From Deltaproteobacteria bacterium (GTDB taxonomy: Bacteria > Desulfobacterota > Desulfomonilia > UBA1062): a DNA stretch of 10,974 nucleotides. A model generated the notes under the pieces. The model did not search any database. It worked only from the letters and a program-made list of their open reading frames with translations, and had not been told where the DNA came from. Within the stretch, counting starts at the first letter, position 1. Each line of letters opens with the position of its first letter. The DNA lies in NCBI GenBank assembly GCA_020053185.1, contig JAGVNP010000112.1, positions 1 to 10,974 on the forward strand. Reading direction: 5' to 3'. A program made the translations under genes and the position numbers. Positions 1 to 6,666 of the stretch are shown here, one piece after another.

Positions 1-8
1 AGTAGGCT

Positions 9-191
9 TTGGCTGGGAATATAAAAATTACTTTGAAACGTTCTGTGATCGGCGAAACGAAAAGAACCTGTGAGACTGTAAAGACACTTGGTCTTACAAG
101 GCGTGGAAGGTCAAGTGTGGTAAAGGATAGCCCTGCTGTAAGAGGTGCTATAAAAAAGGTGGGCTACCTGCTCAAGTGGGAGGAATGCTGA
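9..191 (+). CDS. rpmD: 50S ribosomal protein L30
   Basis: This 60-residue protein is the short bacterial L30, a component of the large ribosomal subunit. The N-terminal IKITLKRSVIG, the central TLGLTRRGRS and the later DSPAVRGAIKKVGYLL match the family's beta-alpha-beta-alpha-beta fold, and the length is usual. The start is TTG at base 9. An in-frame TAG at bases 3-5 excludes any longer form, so the gene is complete although it lies at the window edge. The preceding gene, probably rpsE by the usual spc order, is outside the window. The stop TGA shares its last base with the ATG of rplO, which suggests translational coupling. Identity is from recognised sequence pattern plus operon position. 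Confidence 0.95.
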   Translation: MAGNIKITLKRSVIGETKRTCETVKTLGLTRRGRSSVVKDSPAVRGAIKKVGYLLKWEEC

Positions 192-646
192 TGTTGGATT
201 TGTCGAATTTGCAGCCAGCACAAGGATCAAGACGTAAGCCGCATCGTATAGGCAGGGGATCGGCTTCTGGAAGTGGAAAGACATCCGGAAAAGGATCGAA
301 AGGACAGAAGGCAAGAGCTGGAGCTTCTATTTCGCCGCGGTTTGAAGCCGGACAGATGCCCATATACAGGAGACTGCCAAAGCGAGGGTTTAAGAATAGA
401 TTTGCCCAGAAATACACTGTGGTCAATATCGAAGATCTTTTGGGTTTTGCAAAAGGAAGCACAGTGGATGTTGTTGCGCTTAAAGAAGCTGGCAAGATAA
501 AGTCTGTCAAAGAAAAGGTAAAACTTCTATCAGACGGCGATATCAAGGTTTCTCTTGTGGTGAAACTTCATAAGGGATCAAAGGCAGCAATAGAGAAGAT
601 CGAGAAGGCCGGTGGAAAATTTGAGGCTGTAGGGGAAGTAAAATAA
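191..646 (+). CDS. rplO: 50S ribosomal protein L15
   Basis: L15 is a late-assembling large-subunit protein that binds 23S rRNA. The 151 residues show the long basic, glycine-rich N-terminal extension (GRGSASGSGKTSGKGSKGQK around residues 21-40), then FEAGQMPIYRRLPKRGF near residues 51-67, and a C-terminal globular domain ending in a GSKAAIEKIEKAGGKFE-type segment. The ATG at 191 is preferred: GGAGG at 178-182 lies about 8 bases upstream, and the ATG overlaps the rpmD stop (TGATG). The in-frame GTG at 176 and ATG at 185 lie on top of or against that Shine-Dalgarno site and would add residues not usual in the family. The secY GTG follows the stop codon without a gap. Confidence 0.96.
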   Translation: MLDLSNLQPAQGSRRKPHRIGRGSASGSGKTSGKGSKGQKARAGASISPRFEAGQMPIYRRLPKRGFKNRFAQKYTVVNIEDLLGFAKGSTVDVVALKEAGKIKSVKEKVKLLSDGDIKVSLVVKLHKGSKAAIEKIEKAGGKFEAVGEVK

Positions 647-1957
647 GTGGCAGCTGGTATAGAAAATCTCAGTAAGGTACCCGAGCTACAAAGGCGTATC
701 CTTTTTACCCTGTTCATGCTGTTTATTTACAGAGTCGGGGTCCATATCCCTACGCCAGGGATTGACTCAGTAGTAATGGCTGAATGGTTTGATCAGCAGC
801 AGGGCACTTTACTTGGTATGTTTGATATGTTTTCAGGCGGGGGCTTACGAGGGCTTTCCATCCTGGCATTAGGGATTATGCCCTATATCAGTGCATCCAT
901 TATTGTTCAGCTCCTTGGCATTGTTCATCCTAAATTTGAGCAGCTCCAGAAAGAAGGAGAAGCAGGCAGACATAAGCTTACCCAGTATACACGGTACGGC
1001 ACCGTGGTTTTGTGTCTTATTCAAGCTTATTTTATAACGATGGGCGTAGAGCAGATGCAGGGCCCTGCCGGGGAACTGGTGGTTATGAATCCAGGATTGG
1101 GATTCAGGCTAATTGCTATGATCACCATGACCACAGGCACATGTTTCCTTATGTGGCTTGGTGAGCAGATTACAGAAAGAGGTATTGGGAACGGAATCTC
1201 TTTGATCATCTTTGCAGGAATCGTGGCAAGAATGCCTGTAGCAGTGTACAACACGATGCGTCTTGCCCGAACAGGAGAGATGGCGATCTTCAGTCTGATT
1301 ATTGTTCTTATCGTTATGGTTGGTGTAATAGGCGGCATTATATTTGTGGAGACTGCACAAAGGAGAATCCCCATACAGTATCCCAAACAGGTAAGGGGCC
1401 GGAAAGTATATGGCGGTCAGAGCACACACATGCCCTTAAAGATAAACACCTCCGGTGTTATTCCTCCGATATTTGCCTCATCCATTATTGTATTCCCTGC
1501 AACAGTGGCGCAGTTTTTCCCGGATGTTGCATGGCTTAAGAACGTATCTGACATTATGAATCCGGGCGGAGTTCTTTATAATGTGTTTTATATAGTGGCG
1601 ATTGTCTTTTTTACTTATTTCTATACCGCCGTGGTATTCAATCCTGTTGATGTGGCTGATAATCTTAAAAAATACGGTGGATATGTTCCTGGCATAAGAC
1701 CGGGTAAGGCCACTTCTGACTTTTTGGACAGTGTGCTCTCTCGGCTTACATTTGTTGGAGCAATTTATCTCTGCATAATATGCGTGTTGCCGCAGGTACT
1801 TATAAGCAAGGCAAATGCGCCGTTCTATTTTGGCGGCACATCGCTGTTAATCGTAGTCGGGGTTGCACTCGATACAATGAGCCAGATAGAATCACATCTT
1901 ATTGCACGGCAATATGACGGATTCTTAAAAATGGGTCGTATTAAAGGTAGACGTTAA
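647..1957 (+). CDS. secY: Protein translocase subunit SecY
   Basis: SecY is the channel-forming inner-membrane subunit of the SecYEG translocon, passing unfolded proteins from ribosomes or SecA. The 436 residues fit the family. About ten hydrophobic segments are visible, beginning with residues 17-36 after an amphipathic N-terminus. The GIMPYISASIIVQLL stretch (76-90) and the signature GEQITERGIGNGISL (172-186) are conserved. QRRIPIQYPKQV (238-249) and GIRPGK (349-354) are the cytosolic loops that contact SecA and the ribosome; Arg351 corresponds to the key Arg of the fifth cytosolic loop. The start is GTG at 647, directly after the rplO TAA, with AGGGGAAG at 631-638 as ribosome binding site. 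secY is the usual last large gene of the spc operon. There is no sign of disruption. Confidence 0.98.
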   Translation: MAAGIENLSKVPELQRRILFTLFMLFIYRVGVHIPTPGIDSVVMAEWFDQQQGTLLGMFDMFSGGGLRGLSILALGIMPYISASIIVQLLGIVHPKFEQLQKEGEAGRHKLTQYTRYGTVVLCLIQAYFITMGVEQMQGPAGELVVMNPGLGFRLIAMITMTTGTCFLMWLGEQITERGIGNGISLIIFAGIVARMPVAVYNTMRLARTGEMAIFSLIIVLIVMVGVIGGIIFVETAQRRIPIQYPKQVRGRKVYGGQSTHMPLKINTSGVIPPIFASSIIVFPATVAQFFPDVAWLKNVSDIMNPGGVLYNVFYIVAIVFFTYFYTAVVFNPVDVADNLKKYGGYVPGIRPGKATSDFLDSVLSRLTFVGAIYLCIICVLPQVLISKANAPFYFGGTSLLIVVGVALDTMSQIESHLIARQYDGFLKMGRIKGRR

Positions 1958-1978
1958 CAATCAAGGAGGTTTTTTAGG

Positions 1979-2620
1979 ATGAAAATGATTTTGATAGGAC
2001 CCCCAGGGGCAGGAAAAGGAACTCAGGCAAAGAGACTCATCGACAGATTGCAAGTTCCTCAGATTTCCACAGGGGATATGTTCAGGGCTGCAGTTGGGCA
2101 AGGCAGTCCAATGGGGCTCAAGGCAAAGGGGTATATGGACAAAGGACAGCTTATTCCTGACGATGTAGTCATCGGTGTGGTGAAAGAAAGATTGACGAAG
2201 CCGGACTGTAAAAAAGGTTTTATATTGGATGGATTTCCACGCACCATTGAGCAGGCTAAAGCCCTTGATAAAATACTCGATGAAATAGGTGCTCTTGATC
2301 ATGTTGTGGTTATAGGAGTTCCGGATGATTATCTGGTCGAGAGACTGACCGGCAGACGGACATGCAAGGGATGCAATTATATGCATCACATAAAGTTTGA
2401 CCCTCCCAAGAAAGATGGTGTATGTGACAAATGCGGTGGCATACTCTATCAGAGGGATGATGACCAGGAAGTAACGATTAGAGGAAGGCTTACGACATAT
2501 CACGGCCAGACATCGCCTCTGATCGACTATTATAGCGGCAAGGGGATTGTGAGGAAGATAGACGGCACAGGTTCTATGGAGGCAGTTGCGGGTTCTATTG
2601 CTAAGGCAATAGGGGCTTAA
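1979..2620 (+). CDS. adk: Adenylate kinase (zinc-type LID)
   Basis: Adenylate kinase interconverts AMP + ATP and 2 ADP in the cytoplasm, keeping adenylate pools balanced. The 213 residues carry the P-loop GPPGAGKGT (7-15), the NMP-binding segment with ISTGDMFR (29-36), and DGFPRT (84-89). The long LID domain holds Cys129, Cys132, Cys149 and Cys152 in a C-X2-C-X16-C-X2-C arrangement. In this family that indicates a structural zinc site, as in many Gram-positive enzymes; E. coli Adk uses a hydrogen-bond network in place of the zinc. IRGRL follows the LID. A near-perfect AAGGAGGT lies 8 bases before the ATG. The position between secY and infA is as in Bacillus, except that map is missing. Confidence 0.98.
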   Translation: MKMILIGPPGAGKGTQAKRLIDRLQVPQISTGDMFRAAVGQGSPMGLKAKGYMDKGQLIPDDVVIGVVKERLTKPDCKKGFILDGFPRTIEQAKALDKILDEIGALDHVVVIGVPDDYLVERLTGRRTCKGCNYMHHIKFDPPKKDGVCDKCGGILYQRDDDQEVTIRGRLTTYHGQTSPLIDYYSGKGIVRKIDGTGSMEAVAGSIAKAIGA

Positions 2621-2626
2621 GGTCTA

Positions 2627-2842
2627 ATGGCGAAAGATGTAATTGAAGCTGAGGGCGTAGTTGTAGAAACGCTGCCCAATGCCATGTTTACGGTAGAACT
2701 TAAAAATGGAAAACAGATACTTGCTCATATATCAGGGAAGATGAGAATGAATTACATAAAAATATTGCCTGGTGATAAGGTGCAGGTAGAGATCTCGCCC
2801 TATGATCTTACCAAGGGCAGGATCGTATATAGAACAAAATGA
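2627..2842 (+). CDS. infA: Translation initiation factor IF-1
   Basis: IF-1 is a small OB-fold protein that occupies the 30S A site during initiation and helps IF-2 and IF-3 select the initiator tRNA. The 71 residues start MAKDVIEAEGVV and contain NAMFTVELKNG, LAHISGKMRMNYIKILPGDKV and ISPYDLTKGRI, the standard IF-1 blocks, ending at the usual RTK-like tail. The ATG is only six bases after the adk TAA, and the purine-rich site AGGGG/TAAGG at 2611-2622 overlaps the end of adk, so translation is probably coupled. rpmJ follows ten bases downstream, the common infA-rpmJ pair. Confidence 0.97.
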   Translation: MAKDVIEAEGVVVETLPNAMFTVELKNGKQILAHISGKMRMNYIKILPGDKVQVEISPYDLTKGRIVYRTK

Positions 2843-2852
2843 GGTTTGAGGT

Positions 2853-2966
2853 ATGAAAGTAAAGGCATCAATAAAAAAGCGTTGCAGGAAATGTAAGATC
2901 GTAAAGAGGTCCGGGGTTTTAAGGGTTGTATGCGAGAATCCCAGACATAATCAACGGCAAGGGTAA
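2853..2966 (+). CDS. rpmJ: 50S ribosomal protein L36 (zinc-ribbon form)
   Basis: This is a 37-residue open frame beginning MKVKASIKKRCRKC and ending NPRHNQRQG. It is the bacterial L36, the smallest large-subunit protein, which sits on 23S rRNA near the peptidyl-transferase side. Cys11, Cys14, Cys27 and His32 form the C-X2-C-X12-C-X4-H zinc ribbon, so this is the zinc-binding ('C+') paralogue rather than the zinc-free one. TGAGG at 2840-2844, which includes the infA stop, gives an 8-base spacing to the ATG. The stop codon at 2964-2966 lies within a hairpin that also covers the rpsM start. Confidence 0.96.
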   Translation: MKVKASIKKRCRKCKIVKRSGVLRVVCENPRHNQRQG

Positions 2967-2980
2967 GGAGGGGTACCTTG
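2958..2980 (+). promoter_or_regulatory. Hairpin enclosing the rpsM ribosome binding site
   Basis: CAAGG (2958-2962) and TA (2964-2965), with a bulged G between them, pair with TACCTTG (2974-2980). The eight-base loop AGGAGGGG displays the Shine-Dalgarno sequence, while the TTG start (2978-2980) lies in the 3' arm and the rpmJ stop begins in the 5' arm. In E. coli the S13 start region of the alpha operon is the target of S4 autoregulation through a pseudoknot. The pairing is seen here; the regulatory role is inferred. Confidence 0.4.
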
Positions 2981-3352
2981 GCAAGAATTGCAGGTGTAGA
3001 TTTACCTAGAGGAAAAAGAATAGACATTGCGCTTACCTATATTCACGGGATAGGCAGGTCTAAAGCGAAGGAAATATTGGCTACGTTAGGAATTGATCCT
3101 TCGACAAAGAGCGATAAGCTTGCAGAGACTGAGATCACTGGCATCAGAGACTATCTCAATAAGGACCTTGCTGTAGAAGGAGATCTCAGACGAGAGGTTT
3201 CCCTTAATATCAGGCGTCTTTTGGATATTGCCTGCTACAGAGGTATCAGACACAGAAAAGGATTGCCGTGCCGTGGACAACATACACACAACAATGCGAG
3301 AACCCGTAAAGGGCCGCGGCGTCTGGTCGTAGGAAAGAAGAAGGAAGCTTAA
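2978..3352 (+). CDS. rpsM: 30S ribosomal protein S13
   Basis: S13 sits in the head of the small subunit, contacting the P-site tRNA through its C-terminal tail and the 50S subunit through bridges B1a/B1b. The 124 residues start with the family hallmark MARIAGVDLPRGKR, followed by the helix-turn segment YIHGIGRSKAKEI (21-33). The conserved block GIRHRKGLPCRGQ (89-101) leads into NARTRKGPRR and a lysine-rich tail. The start codon is TTG, with a strong AAGGAGGGG at 2965-2973. It is the first gene of the classical alpha operon, and in E. coli S4 represses that operon at the S13 start. The local hairpin reported separately makes a comparable control possible here, but this is inference. Confidence 0.97.
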   Translation: MARIAGVDLPRGKRIDIALTYIHGIGRSKAKEILATLGIDPSTKSDKLAETEITGIRDYLNKDLAVEGDLRREVSLNIRRLLDIACYRGIRHRKGLPCRGQHTHNNARTRKGPRRLVVGKKKEA

Positions 3353-3363
3353 GGGAGTAGAAT

Positions 3364-3750
3364 ATGGCAAATCAGCGGACAGGCAAAAAAAAGACAAGGA
3401 AAGATGTCGCAGAGGGTATTGCGCACATCCAGTCTACGTTCAATAACACGGTTGTGACGATCACAGACTTGAGAGGAAATACTCTTTCCTGGGCGAGCGC
3501 AGGCGGTCAGGGTTTTAAGGGCTCGAGAAAGGGCACTCCATTTGCTGCACAGGTTGCTGCTCAGGAAGCATGCAAAAAAGCGCAGGAATTTGGGCTTAAG
3601 GCTGTTTATGCATTTATCAAAGGGCCTGGAGGCGGCCGGGAAGCTGCTCTGCGGGCCATTCATGCATGCGGAATCAAGGTCAACGAGATAAAGGATGTAA
3701 CACCTATGGCACACAATGGGTGTAGGCCACCCAAAAGACGCAGGGTGTAA
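3364..3750 (+). CDS. rpsK: 30S ribosomal protein S11
   Basis: S11 is a platform protein of the small subunit near the E site, contacting 16S rRNA and mRNA upstream of the Shine-Dalgarno helix. The 128 residues contain IAHIQSTFNNTVVTITD (19-35), SAGGQGFKGSRKGTPFAAQ (45-63), GPGGGREAALRA (88-99) and the near-invariant C-terminus HNGCRPPKRRRV. The Asn-Gly pair in HNGC is the site that forms isoaspartate in E. coli S11. A basic N-terminal leader (QRTGKKKTRKDV) is normal. GGGAG at 3353-3357 is the likely ribosome binding site for the ATG. Confidence 0.97.
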   Translation: MANQRTGKKKTRKDVAEGIAHIQSTFNNTVVTITDLRGNTLSWASAGGQGFKGSRKGTPFAAQVAAQEACKKAQEFGLKAVYAFIKGPGGGREAALRAIHACGIKVNEIKDVTPMAHNGCRPPKRRRV

Positions 3751-3780
3751 AAGCGATATAAACACACAAGGAGGAAAGAA

Positions 3781-4407
3781 TTGTCAACACATACAGGGCC
3801 TATTTGTAGGGTGTGTCGAAGAGAGGGTTCGAAGCTCTTCTTAAAAGGGCAGCGTTGCTATACAGACAAATGTTCTTTCGAGCGGAGAAATTATGCCCCT
3901 GGGCAACATGGGCAGCGAAAGGGCCGCACGAGCGAATATAGCATACACTTAAGGGAAAAGCAGAAAGTTCGCCGTATGTACGGTGTTTCTGAAAGTCAGT
4001 TTAAATTTTATTATGACGAGGCTGCCAAGGGTAAAGGTGTTACCGGAGAAAGCCTGCTTACCCTGCTCGAGAGGAGACTTGATAATGTGGTTTACAGGAT
4101 AGGTTTTGCTTCATCCAGACGGGAAGCAAGGCTGCTTGTAAGCCATGGTCATTTTTTGGTAAACGGCAAGAAGGTAGATATTCCATCATTTCTTGTCAAA
4201 GCCGGAGATGTGATTGAGGTAAAGGAAAAAAGCAGAAAAGTTACCTCGATTATAGGCGCATTGGAAGGTATGGAACAGCGAGGCGTTGTAGAGTGGCTTG
4301 ATCTGGATAAAGACAATATGAAGGGCAAGATCAAGATGCTGCCTGAGAGAAAAGACATCACAATGCCGATCGAAGAGACACTAATCGTAGAATTCTATTC
4401 CAAATAA
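3781..4407 (+). CDS. rpsD: 30S ribosomal protein S4 (zinc form)
   Basis: S4 nucleates assembly of the 30S body by binding the five-way junction of 16S rRNA, and in E. coli it is also the repressor of the alpha operon. The 208 residues carry Cys9, Cys12, Cys26 and Cys31, a C-X2-C-X13-C-X4-C zinc site with the spacing known from Thermus S4. APGQHGQRKGR follows (39-49). The S4 RNA-binding domain spans about residues 98-150 (RRLDNVVYRIGFASSRREAR...). The start is TTG at 3781, with AAGGAGGA at 3768-3775. rpsD between rpsK and rpoA is the proteobacterial arrangement; in Bacillus rpsD lies elsewhere in the genome. Confidence 0.97.
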   Translation: MSTHTGPICRVCRREGSKLFLKGQRCYTDKCSFERRNYAPGQHGQRKGRTSEYSIHLREKQKVRRMYGVSESQFKFYYDEAAKGKGVTGESLLTLLERRLDNVVYRIGFASSRREARLLVSHGHFLVNGKKVDIPSFLVKAGDVIEVKEKSRKVTSIIGALEGMEQRGVVEWLDLDKDNMKGKIKMLPERKDITMPIEETLIVEFYSK

Positions 4408-4428
4408 AGAGTAAGGCGGTAGATGAGT

Positions 4429-5466
4429 ATGATAGAAAAGAACTGGAGGGAGATTGTAAAACCCAAACAGCTCGAGATAGAAGAGGGTACACGCACAAGT
4501 ACTTATGCGCGTTTCAATGCACAGCCTCTCGAGAGGGGTTTTGGTGTCACAATAGGAAATTCGCTACGGAGAACGCTTCTCTCATCGATCTATGGCTCTG
4601 CTATAATAGGGGTCAAGTTTGATGAATCGCTTGGAGTACTTCATGAATTTTCCACCATGCCTGGCGTGGTTGAGGATGTGACAGATATCATCCTGAATCT
4701 CAAAAAGGTTGTTTTGCAGATGCACTCAGGCAAATCCCAGATCGTGAAGCTGGAAAAGAAGGGGCCTTGCGTAGTTACAGCCGGGGATATTGATCCGGGC
4801 GGTCAGATAGAGATTTTAAATCCCGAGCAGGTGATTGCCACGATCGAAGGAAAAAAGACCCTGAAGATGGAAATGCGTGTTGAGTGGGGAAAAGGATATG
4901 TCCCTGCCGAGCTGAACAAGGAAAAAATCGATGCAGCGCATTGGATACCGATTGATGCCATCTTTACACCTGTAAGAAAAGTTTCCTTTAATGTGACGCC
5001 TACAATTGTGGGACGCAGGACAGACTATGATAGACTTGTAATGGAAATCTGGACAAGCGGAGTAGTTACGCCTGAAGATGCACTGGCATATGCGGCAAAG
5101 ATTCAGAAAGAGTGCATGAATATCTTCATCAACTTCCAGGAATCAGAAGTGGAAGCAGGTGCGGATGATGAAAGTCTGGATGCCGGGCTGAATCAGAATC
5201 TTTTCAGAACAGTGGAAGAGCTTGAGCTCTCTGTAAGGTCTGCAAACTGCCTCAAGAATGCAAAGATGATGTATATCTATGAGCTTGTCCAGAAGACAGA
5301 GGCTGAGCTTTTGAAGACTAAGAATTTCGGCAGGAAATCTCTGGAAGAGATCAAGGAAAAACTCGCAAAGATGGGGTTACATATAGGGATGAAAATTCCC
5401 AACTTGCCCTCCCCTGATGAGATCGAGGATAGAAGACGCAAGCTGGAAGAAGAGGAAAGCAAGTAG
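4429..5466 (+). CDS. rpoA: DNA-directed RNA polymerase subunit alpha
   Basis: The alpha subunit dimerises to scaffold beta and beta' assembly, and its C-terminal domain binds UP-element DNA and activators. The N-terminal domain is recognisable from NWREIVKPKQL and ERGFGVTIGNSLRRTLLSS (35-53). The C-terminal domain contains ELELSVRSANCLKNAKM, where Arg270 is the counterpart of E. coli Arg265 used for DNA minor-groove contact, followed by TKNFGRKSLEEIKEKLAKMGL. An acidic, basic tail (RRRKLEEEESK) ends the chain. The ATG at 4429 (345 residues) is preferred because AAGGCGGT at 4413-4420 sits 8 bases upstream; the in-frame ATG at 4423 would leave a spacing of only two bases. Confidence 0.97.
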   Translation: MIEKNWREIVKPKQLEIEEGTRTSTYARFNAQPLERGFGVTIGNSLRRTLLSSIYGSAIIGVKFDESLGVLHEFSTMPGVVEDVTDIILNLKKVVLQMHSGKSQIVKLEKKGPCVVTAGDIDPGGQIEILNPEQVIATIEGKKTLKMEMRVEWGKGYVPAELNKEKIDAAHWIPIDAIFTPVRKVSFNVTPTIVGRRTDYDRLVMEIWTSGVVTPEDALAYAAKIQKECMNIFINFQESEVEAGADDESLDAGLNQNLFRTVEELELSVRSANCLKNAKMMYIYELVQKTEAELLKTKNFGRKSLEEIKEKLAKMGLHIGMKIPNLPSPDEIEDRRRKLEEEESK

Positions 5467-5476
5467 AGGTGAGACA

Positions 5477-5860
5477 ATGAATCATCGTATAGGTGGAAGA
5501 AAATTACAAAGGACAACAGATCACAGGGAAGCCATGCTGAAAAATATGGTAACCTCCCTGATCTCAAATGATCAGATAATAACAACTGACGCCAAAGCAA
5601 AAGAGCTCAGGAAACTTGCCGACAAGATGATAGGTCTTGGCAAAAAAGGCGATCTGGCATCTGTACGCGAGGCTGCCCGCGTAGTAAAAACCAAAGAAGC
5701 TATTGGCAAGCTCTTTAAAGAACTTGGTCCGCGATTCAAAGAAAGAAACGGCGGATACACCACTCTAATCAAATATAAATCCCGCAAGGGCGATGGCGCA
5801 CCAATGACCATCATAAAATGGACGGAAGACAAAAAGGCTTCCGGAGGAGACAAAGAGTAG
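5477..5860 (+). CDS. rplQ: 50S ribosomal protein L17
   Basis: L17 is a large-subunit protein near the exit of the peptide tunnel. The 127 residues begin MNHRIGGRKLQRTTDHREAM, the family's N-terminus, then NMVTSLISNDQIITTDAKAKELRKLADKMI and LFKELGPRFKERNGGYTTLIK. A variable lysine/aspartate-rich tail ends the chain, as in many L17 proteins. The ATG at 5477 is supported by GAGGTGAG at 5466-5473; a longer frame reading back to 5417 overlaps rpoA and lacks family sequence. It closes the alpha operon. The stop codon lies in the loop and arm of a GC-containing hairpin (5843-5869). Confidence 0.97.
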   Translation: MNHRIGGRKLQRTTDHREAMLKNMVTSLISNDQIITTDAKAKELRKLADKMIGLGKKGDLASVREAARVVKTKEAIGKLFKELGPRFKERNGGYTTLIKYKSRKGDGAPMTIIKWTEDKKASGGDKE

Positions 5861-5869
5861 TCTCCTTCC
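5843..5869 (+). promoter_or_regulatory. Hairpin across the rplQ stop codon
   Basis: GGAGGAGAC at 5843-5851 pairs with GTCTCCTTCC at 5860-5869, giving nine base pairs with one bulged T and an eight-base loop. The stem contains the last rplQ codons and the last base of the TAG stop. No run of T follows, so it is not an ordinary intrinsic terminator. It could mark an mRNA processing point, or reduce read-through or coupling into the downstream ATPase gene. The pairing is seen directly; any role is inference. Confidence 0.4.
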
Positions 5870-5880
5870 TGTAAATCCAC

Positions 5881-6666
5881 TTGCCGATCAAAATATCAGA
5901 AGTATCTTTTTCATATAATGAGAAAAAGGTACTTCATGATATCAGCTTAATAATCCCTGATGGCGCATACTATGGCATTACAGGACCAAATGGATCTGGC
6001 AAGACCACACTTGCCTACCTCATTGCCGGAATTTTAAAACCCGAAAAAGGCTGTATTGATTTATCAGGATCAAAGATCGGACTTATTCTATCCAACCCTG
6101 AAAATCAGATCGTAAGCCTTTTGGTGGAAGAGGACATAGCCTTTGGCCCGGAAAATCTTAGGCTTGCTACTGATGATATTTTGAGGCAAGTAACTAATGC
6201 ACTTTCCCTTGCCGGAGCCTCAAACTTAAGAAATTCTCTCACTGCAAATCTCTCTGGCGGAGAACTTGCAAAGATCGCATTTGCAGGCCAGCTCGCAATG
6301 CAGGCTGATGTGATTATCCTTGATGAGGGGATTGTTCATCTGGATTCCCATGAAAAAACAGCTTTGCTGGATATCCTCGAAACTCTTAACAGAGACAAAG
6401 GGAAAACTATCATCCACATTACACATCATCTGGATGATCTTGAGCCTGCAACAGATGTGTCATGCCTTGTAGATGGCCGGATTGTTTTAAGTGCGCCAGA
6501 AATTATGTCATTTCTTGAGAAATCAAAAGATATTTTGCCTGACATATCGCCAGGGCATCGTCTTCTCTATAAGAAATTTATCTCAGAGATTGGGATAGAA
6601 GCTTCTTCTCTTAAAGATGCAACGAACAGGCTTGCAGAAAAACTTCGAAAGAAGAGTGAAGAGTAA
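5881..6666 (+). CDS. EcfA/CbiO-like ABC transporter ATP-binding protein
   Basis: This 261-residue protein is an ABC ATPase that would power a membrane transporter from the cytoplasmic face. Visible motifs are the A-loop Tyr12, Walker A GPNGSGKT (35-42), SNPENQ (71-76) as Q-loop, the FGPENL segment (88-93), the signature LSGGE (124-128), Walker B VIILDE (144-149) with Glu149, D-loop HLD (153-155) and His182 of the switch. NPENQ followed by FGPENL is characteristic of the energy-coupling factor/cobalt ATPases (EcfA, CbiO). The usual DEPT is replaced by DEGI. The start is TTG at 5881; an in-frame TAA at 5872-5874 rules out a longer protein, and no Shine-Dalgarno site is evident. No EcfT or second ATPase lies downstream. 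The last codons are part of a 7-base repeat. The ABC ATPase assignment is firm; the substrate is unknown. Confidence 0.9.
   Translation: MPIKISEVSFSYNEKKVLHDISLIIPDGAYYGITGPNGSGKTTLAYLIAGILKPEKGCIDLSGSKIGLILSNPENQIVSLLVEEDIAFGPENLRLATDDILRQVTNALSLAGASNLRNSLTANLSGGELAKIAFAGQLAMQADVIILDEGIVHLDSHEKTALLDILETLNRDKGKTIIHITHHLDDLEPATDVSCLVDGRIVLSAPEIMSFLEKSKDILPDISPGHRLLYKKFISEIGIEASSLKDATNRLAEKLRKKSEE

Noticed and set aside
172..546. 124-residue - strand frame opposite rplO
   Set aside because: It is antisense to a clear ribosomal gene, with no ribosome binding site or recognisable domain.
5417..5476. Extended N-terminus for L17
   Set aside because: It overlaps the end of rpoA in another frame. 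The conserved L17 start MNHR and a good Shine-Dalgarno site are at 5477.
5843..5869. Intrinsic terminator after rplQ
   Set aside because: The stem is sound but no T-run follows it, and the next gene begins only 12 bases later on the same strand.
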